This document shows positions 45,601 to 64,000 of a stretch of 64,000 nucleotides of DNA, piece by piece (the first letter of the stretch is position 1; the number at the start of each line of letters is the position of its first letter). A program made the position numbers and the translations under genes. Source of the DNA: Siphlonurus alternatus (Eukaryota > Arthropoda > Insecta > Ephemeroptera > Siphlonuridae); contig OX463784.1 in assembly GCA_949825025.1 (NCBI GenBank), forward strand, positions 7,447,431-7,511,430, in the 5' to 3' direction. The notes under the pieces are model-generated. The model made no database searches. It had not been told where the DNA came from and worked only from the letters and a program-made list of their open reading frames with translations.

Positions 45601-46198
45601 ATAGGAGGGAGCTCACATGAAGCTAAAAGATGCCTGACACAGTCCTCTAAACGATTCGACCAAAAAAAGTTTGAATTTCCAACTTTAAAACGTTTTTCAG
45701 CGAAAACCGCAAAAACAGTGATTTTTTTTGAAAAAAACACTAAAAGGGCGATAAAAAATATTCTGGGCAAAAATTCGAAAAACAAAAAAAATGACTTTTG
45801 CGCATTGCTTTGAGGTACATTTCGGCCATTGGGACTTAAGCTGTAACTCATACACAGTGTCCTGGAACCGAGTGCAAAGTTTTTAACATTATCGCTTATG
45901 GCGGGCGAACGGTGCGCCGGACGCCATCTTTGAAGGCAAAAAGTAGGGGTAACGCATGTTACCTAAAGCTGTTTTTGGGGTCAAAACGTCATTTTTCGGA
46001 AATTTTTGAAATTTCGGGAATTTTGGAAATACCCCCGGGAATTTTCGGGAATTTTTGGATTTTGAAAATGACGGGTGGGGCCCTTCGGGCCCCACCCGGG
46101 ACGCGCCCTGCGGGCCCCGCGGAGGGCCCTCCGGGCCCCTTAAAGATTCTTGACCATGCATTTCAAATCAGAGATTTAGTGCTTTTAATATAATATAA
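42687..46198. repeat. GC-rich tandem unit, copy 1 (about 3.5 kb)
   Basis: Begins CTAGGGCGGGGGG and ends TTTAGTGCTTTTAATATAAT. Copy 2 follows directly. The unit has its own direct repeats (CAGCTCGGCTCGTTCCTCGC at about 43699 and 43781, with a partial one at 43630), and several GGGCCC-rich hairpins (near 45230, 45330 and 46080-46140). Open frames of 90-149 codons exist on both strands, but the two copies differ mainly at amino-acid-changing sites, so I do not regard them as genes. Nature unknown: possibly a large non-autonomous transposon or a macrosatellite. Confidence 0.75.
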
Positions 46199-46700
46199 CT
46201 AGGGCGGGGGGGCCTTTACGAAAAGGCCCCAAATCAGTGTGCAGTGATCATTTGCAATGCCAGTCATCATTTTCCAAAAAAAGTTTCATCGGGTTCGAAG
46301 AAATTGCAGGGATTTTAAAAAAGGTCATGGAAATGAAAATAATCATGTGGGGAAAAAATTGGCATCAATAAATGTAGATAAATAAAAAATAAATAAAAAT
46401 AGTAAAAAAAAAAATAATAAATAAAGCGAAGATACAGTACCTCTGAGTCGAGTAGGTCCACTTTCTTTTGTCACGATTCGTTACAAAGTCGTCATCAACA
46501 GCAAAGCAAAACGTAGAAAGTGGGACTTCTTAATCGGATGAAACCGGGAAAGCGGAATTCGGAAGGGGGACTTTTTTAATCGGATGAAACCGGGAAACCG
46601 AAAAGCGGAAGGGCTGGGGCTTATCAGAAGGAACCTGGTAGCAATCAGTGATTTAAAATAAAATCAGTGGCCATTCACATTTTACCTTGCAAGTCTTGGA

Positions 46701-47056
46701 ATGAATGCCAATACACAAAAATGCACACTAAACACATTATCGATTGTCAATTTTTTGAAGTGTTGACGCCATATTGACACTAACTGTTGTCTCAATTAGC
46801 GCAAGTGTTCAAGTATTTGAAGTGTTTGAAGGGTCTAGTATTTAGTGTTTGAAATAGCAACTTCAAACACTAACACAGACACTAAATTTTTTAACATTGA
46901 TCAGCTGATGCAAATGTTTCCAAATTTTGACACTACGAAGTGTTGGCGCTAGTTTACAGTAAAGTTGTCTCATTTAAAATAAGTATTTATACTAAATTAG
47001 TGTTTGAAGTGTATACACTTTTAGTTCGCATTCTTTAAATGAGACACGGCCTTGGA
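46701..47056. mobile_element. 356-bp insertion in tandem unit copy 2
   Basis: Absent from copy 1, where CTTGG runs straight into TATCTGAGTC. The hexamer CTTGGA flanks it (46695-46700 and 47051-47056), as expected for a target-site duplication. It contains scattered inverted and direct copies of AGTGTTTGAAGTG-like sequence and no frame. Confidence 0.7.
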
Positions 47057-47396
47057 ATCTGAGTCAACCTCGCTAGTCGGCGGTCAGAGAACGAATGACT
47101 GTTGAGAACGTCAACGGCATTCTCAGAAATTTTGAAATCACGTCCTCTCGCCGTTCCCAACAATGCTTGTTTACCCGTTGCCATGGCAACGACGATGCAC
47201 AAGCTGTGACGTCATGCACATTACGGGGCCTCTCGAATGTTGGCGGGAAACCGTTCAAACCGCGGTGCACGCGCGATATAATATGCATGAAACGTGTTTC
47301 CCACCCAATAATGATCGCCAGCAGATTTAAATATTGCCGCCCGCTTTATTTTTTGAATTTCCCGCCTTCCTCGATCATTTCCGGTTCCCGACAGTA

Positions 47397-47516
47397 GGCC
47401 TGTTCGTAAACCCTGCTCGGTGTACACTTTCTACACCCAATCGACCTTATGTACATGAGATATAAGGTCGATTGGGTGTAGAAAGTGTACACCGAGCAGG
47501 GTTTACGAACAGGCCT
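47397..47516. mobile_element. 120-bp near-perfect palindrome MITE with empty-site comparison
   Basis: Arms GGCCTGTTCGTAAACCCTGC ... and complement, centre TTATGTACATGAGATATAA. Flanked by AGTA on both sides (47393-47396 and 47517-47520). Copy 1 of the surrounding unit (near 43510) lacks it, giving a natural empty site. Confidence 0.85.
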
Positions 47517-50491
47517 AGTACTAAATTCGAGTTTCTGACATAATTTTACATGAAACTGGACTGTAGAGGGAAGTTTTATATGGCTCGCAACGCGTAAGAA
47601 TAAAAAGAATAAAAAACATGCGTTCGTCACGGGTCCGCCATTCATACGCAGCTCGGCTCCTTCGGAGACCTCGCCTAACCATACAATGGAATTAGATATT
47701 GTCGGCCTGCTCAAATACAGCTCGGCTCGTTCCTCACCTCGCTTAAAATTCTTGGATAGATGTGTGCTGGCAATGAATATCATTGCCAACTCATACGCAG
47801 CTCGGCTCGTTCCTCGCCTCGCTTAAAATTGAATATAAAATAAAATATTGATCTGAGCGTTAAATAGTGGTTATTTTCAAACTCCAGGGATGTTTTTACA
47901 TATAGAAAGTCAATTTATTATTTTAATTACCCATTAATAACACCTGTAGATTGAAATCATGCATGAAATTCCAGCATAATATAGTGCATATACGAAAAAT
48001 AGGTATTTCGCCCGCCGCCATCTTGTTTTTCGAGATAGGTAAAATCCGAGGCCAGATTCGTGATCAGCGTGGTCGATATAGTCAGAAACCATCGAAAACT
48101 CAATTTCGATTTTTCCCCCTATCTTCCCCATGTATAAGCGGTGAGAGAAGGGGTTCCCCTTCTGAAATTTTTGTCAAAAACATAAAAGTCCAAAAATCTC
48201 AAGAACTATGGGTCGCAGCTTAAATCTGAAGACTGCATCTTGTCCGGCTCAAAAAACTGGTCTAGAAAAGTTGGACAAATAATTTTTCGGGACAAACACT
48301 TTCCCGAAATCGGGATTTTGGATATCGAAAAATTCGTATTTTCGATCGGGCCGAGTGGGCCCCCTATGTGCCGGAAAATTCCCAAATATGGTTTTTGGGC
48401 ATTGTTTTGGGTCCCCTACAACCTCCCGTCCAGAGTTTGCTTGAAAAAAAATTCCTTCCCCGAGTTTGGCGCAACCCGTAAAAAACGGGTATTTTGGCCG
48501 GCAGATCCGCCTGCAATGCTAATCAAATGGCCCCATGTTATTCTTATGGGGATTTGAGACCAGGCTTTCGTTTTCAAAAAAACGCACTTCCGGTGGTCGC
48601 AGGGGGTCGAGTTGGGTATCAAATTGAAGGGCACATGGTGTAGAGTCCATAAAGTGTCACAACAAAGTTGTGAGACGTTGCGCGCGGCCGCCATATTGGA
48701 TCCAAAACGCGTACTTTCGAGGAGGAGCCCTGCGGGCCCCGTGGGACCCACATTCTTGAAACGCATATTTTTAGACGTGAGACGCTTAGTTTTAACAGGA
48801 TTCGACGAAAAAACACCATGTCAATAGCGTAAAAAAAAGTTATTAAGGAAAAGGATGCGTTTCTTATGTTATCCTTATGGGAGGAGGTTTTTTTGCATTC
48901 CCTGCTTGCCTGGGCTAACCCTCATAGTTGGCATCGATTTGAAAAAATTTTCTGAAAGAAAAAGAGTGTGGGCAACTTTCATACTGCGCGGAATTTTCGA
49001 TTTTAGGTGTGCTCAAAAGTTATTCGAGGGGGAAAGTGGTCAATTTTTAGCATGCGTAAACCCTATGTTCCCATGCGATTTTTTGAGTTTTTTGAAAATC
49101 GAAAAATCGAGCCGAAGAAAAGTTAGGACTTGCCAAAAGCTTTCAGAAAAGGTCTTAAACTCGTTCCTAACCGAAAAATTGCCGAAACTGTTGGGGGGGT
49201 TCACCAGATTGAAGCTTGCAAAAAAGCTTTTGAAAACTACCCCTCTGGAGGGAGCCCAAGGGGCCCCAGGGGCCCAAATTGATATTGGTCAGATAGCCCG
49301 TTAAATTTGAATCCTGATGAGTCCCAATACAAAAACCGGGGGCCCCTTCGGGGCACCTTTTATGGGGTCCAAAAAAAAAAGTTGCACCCCTAGGGGTTTC
49401 GGGTGTCATACTGTACAGATCTGGCCATAGCACGGTAAGTATGCTTCGGAGGTGCCATGTTTGTATTTGGCGAAGCTGCGTCGTCTGTCGGGACACACTT
49501 TTGCCGTGGAATCCTTCGCCATAGCTCTTCAATCTAATGATTTAAGGCAAGGGCCGTAAAACACCTTTTTTTCGAGGTCCCAAACTTCCGGGGCCCGCAG
49601 CCGCGGAACCAAAACAGATAGGAGGGAGCTCACATGAAGCTAAAAGATGCCCGACACAGTCTTCTAAACGATTCGACCGAAAAAAGTTAAAGTTTCCAAC
49701 TTTAAATGACTTTTATGGCAAAAACCGCAAAAACGGCGATTTTTTTTGAAAAAAACACTAAAACGGCCATAAAAAATTTTTGGGGCAAAGATTCAAAAAT
49801 AACACCTCCCATATAAAAGTTTACGTCCCGGGCTACATTTCGCCCATTGGGACCTAAGCTCTAACTCTCAAAACCGCTTACCGGTGTTTTTTTAAAAAAA
49901 TTAACATTATCGCTTATGGCGGGCGAACGGTGCACCGGACGCCATCTTTGAAGGCAAAAAGTAGGGGTAGCGCATGTTACCTAGAGCCGTTTTTGGGGTC
50001 AAAACGTCATTTTTCGGAAATTTTTGAAATTTCGGGAATTTTGGAAATACCCCCCGGGAATTTTTGGGAATTTTTGGATTTTGAAAATGACGGGTGGGGC
50101 CCTTCGGGTCCCACCCGGGACGCGCCCTGCGGGCTTGGCGGGGCCCTGCGGGCCCCGCGGAGGGCCCTCCGGGCCCCTCAAAGATTCTTGACCATGCATT
50201 TCAAATCATAGATTTAGTGCTTTTAATATAATATAATAAAGGAATAAACATGAACAGTGAAACTTGTCATCATGTCATGGAAAAACGAAAAAGGACGATT
50301 AAATGTTTTATAAACCAGGGTATAAATAGTAACTTTAAAAAATTATTGATTCTACAATCTGAGAGCTTGTTCCTAAAATATTGTTTCACAGCTAATTCAT
50401 GAAAGAAATACTATATAATTAATATGGAAGTAATAATACCTCACGAATTCTCTTTGACAGGAAATAACGGAAAGATTGCAACAAAAATATC

Positions 50492-62583
<12,092 letters not shown>

Positions 62584-62628
62584 GAAATTATAAACATGAC
62601 AGGAGGTAGTTTTGTTTTTATTTTATTG

Positions 62629-63001
62629 TTAAGGGTAAGATAACACGGATTAGCTGATCGACGTAGTCCCATTTGATTATCATGTAAACCTTAGTAAAAT
62701 TCTTTTTTTTTTTTTTTAGAGAGACAGTCCTTAGCACCAAGAAGTCGCAGAAAAAATTTCAAGACAATTGGAAGAGCTGACTTTCTTTAAATTAAGTTTT
62801 TAAGTTTCCAGTATAGGGCTTTTCCATGGAGAGCCAACTCTTAAAAATGAATTAAAAAAAATAAGCTCGTCTAGGATTTTTTCTGCAACTCTTTGGTGCG
62901 GACTGTCTCTAAAAAAAAAATAGAATTTTTTTGATGTTGCTAATGTTTACATGTTAATCAAATGGGACTACATCGATCAGCTGGTCGGTGTTATCTTATT
63001 C
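62629..63001. mobile_element. Foldback MITE, GTAAGGTAACACG family, copy after gene B
   Basis: TTAAGGGTAAGATAACACGG at the left, GGTGTTATCTTATTCATAA at the right, with AGCTGATCGACGTAGTCCC / GGGACTACATCGATCAGCT. Begins 46 bp after the stop codon, so it may be part of the 3' UTR. Confidence 0.88.
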
Positions 63002-64000
63002 ATAAAAAAATAATATGTTGCTACCCAGGATATACCAAAGATATAAAAACGTAATATAAAATGCATAAAAATAAAAAAAAAAGTAAAAAAGCTTGTTTTG
63101 TTATCGAAAGTTTGTAATTTAGCCAAAGTTTTGTGATATATTTCATAAAATAAGACAAAAAGTGATATCATTTTACATATGCAAAGAAAAAAAATGTGTA
63201 CATTATTTAAAACTAAATGTACAATTATTATAATAGTATATTTATATGTTATATGTTATGTAATATATCCAACACTACAAACAATTAAAATTATATCAAT
63301 TAAATCTCAAATTAATTTTGATTTTTTTTATGCATTCCTTTCATTTTACAAAAAAAAAAAACGTCACAAAAATTATATCATTACTATGCAAAATAAAAAT
63401 ATATGAACATTTTAACTGTGCCATGGTTGCTAAAAAAAAAGTGTACTAGAGGCTTTTTTGAAGTACTGACCATTTTTACTAAAGTTTCACATAGTTCCCT
63501 TAGTCATGATAATTGTATCAACAAATAAATTCTATTTAATGATATTTGCTTCACAATATGAAATTGATTTTAAATCAGATACACAATTTTTTTACATTAT
63601 GTTCAAGAATTAAATTACCACTAGAATCAAGTTGAATTAAGTATAATAGAAGATGTATATAAAAATAAGATATAAACACACTTTTTAAGATATTTAGTAA
63701 GTATTTATTCAGCTTGTTAAAATGTGACAAAAATTACATCATAATTAAACCATGATAGCCCAACATAATTAATTACATAACCCAAAACTTGTAAAATATC
63801 GGTTAGTTTACATATTTTATATTCAAACTTCTTACATAATATTTTTCATATTATAATAATATTATACTTTGAGCAATAATTAGAGAGAATTAAAATATAG
63901 AACCACATCCATTTTATTCTTTATAGGAATTATATATCTTTCTTATTATTACCCCAATTTTCTGCATAGTTTTTAATAAATCACTATGATTATTTCCTAA
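63002..64000. other. AT-rich DNA after gene B
   Basis: Low-complexity sequence. AATAAA at about 63524 is a candidate gene B poly(A) signal. No other feature supported. Confidence 0.4.

Larger units (their letters stand above)
46199..50227. repeat. GC-rich tandem unit, copy 2 (about 4.0 kb, with two later insertions)
   Basis: Runs parallel to copy 1 over its whole length with high identity. It is longer because of a 356-bp insertion (46701-47056) and a 120-bp palindrome (47397-47516). Ends TTTAGTGCTTTTAATATAAT like copy 1. The gene B start lies 265 bp further on. Confidence 0.75.

Noticed and set aside
43205..49304. Open frames of 90-149 codons present in both copies of the GC-rich tandem unit (for example at 44222 and 48240, 44839 and 48855)
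   Set aside because: Substitutions between the copies mostly change amino acids, overlapping frames are open on both strands, and none shows a recognisable domain. The frames follow from GC-rich composition, not from coding constraint.
42687..50227. Firm Helitron call for the tandem units
   Set aside because: CTAG at the unit border and nearby hairpins would fit a Helitron 3' end, but there is no TC 5' terminus at a clear A/T junction and no Rep/helicase frame.

Overview
The window is eukaryotic nuclear DNA from an animal, most likely an arthropod. It is AT-rich, the genes have many small exons with GT-AG introns, and it is packed with palindromic mobile elements. I cannot name the species from the sequence.

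Layout. (1) 600-15696, minus strand: the first ten coding exons of mitochondrial glycine dehydrogenase (GLDC, glycine cleavage system P-protein). They give 535 residues, about the N-terminal half; the PLP-binding half lies off the left edge. Three of its splice junctions carry tandem repeats whose unit contains the splice site and the adjoining exon end. (2) 17321-18331, plus strand: a probable two-exon gene for a 43-residue single-span membrane micropeptide with its own TATA box. (3) 22323-39745, plus strand: gene A, ten coding exons, 1314 residues. (4) 42687-50227: two tandem copies of a GC-rich, apparently non-coding unit of about 3.5 kb. (5) 50492-62583, plus strand: gene B, twelve coding exons, 753 residues, a paralogue of gene A.

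Genes A and B are the centrepiece. Each encodes, in one chain, a short N-terminus with a myristoylation motif (MGNTQSS), a caspase domain with intact catalytic His89 and Cys130, a second caspase-fold domain that has lost both catalytic residues, and a C-terminal ankyrin array (22 repeats plus a partial one in A, about seven in B). All exon joins were checked for phase and both reading frames close (3945 and 2262 nt). I know of no named family with this order. The active/inactive caspase pair recalls caspase-8 with c-FLIP, but fused in cis. This suggests a membrane-tethered, ankyrin-controlled protease; that function is inference.

The rest is mobile DNA: an apparently intact PHD-finger/endonuclease/reverse-transcriptase LINE antisense in intron 2 of gene A, a 5S-rRNA-derived SINE, a tRNA-derived SINE with clear target-site duplications, hAT-type MITEs, and some thirty long inverted-repeat (foldback) MITEs in at least seven families. 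The same families recur in both caspase genes and in GLDC introns.
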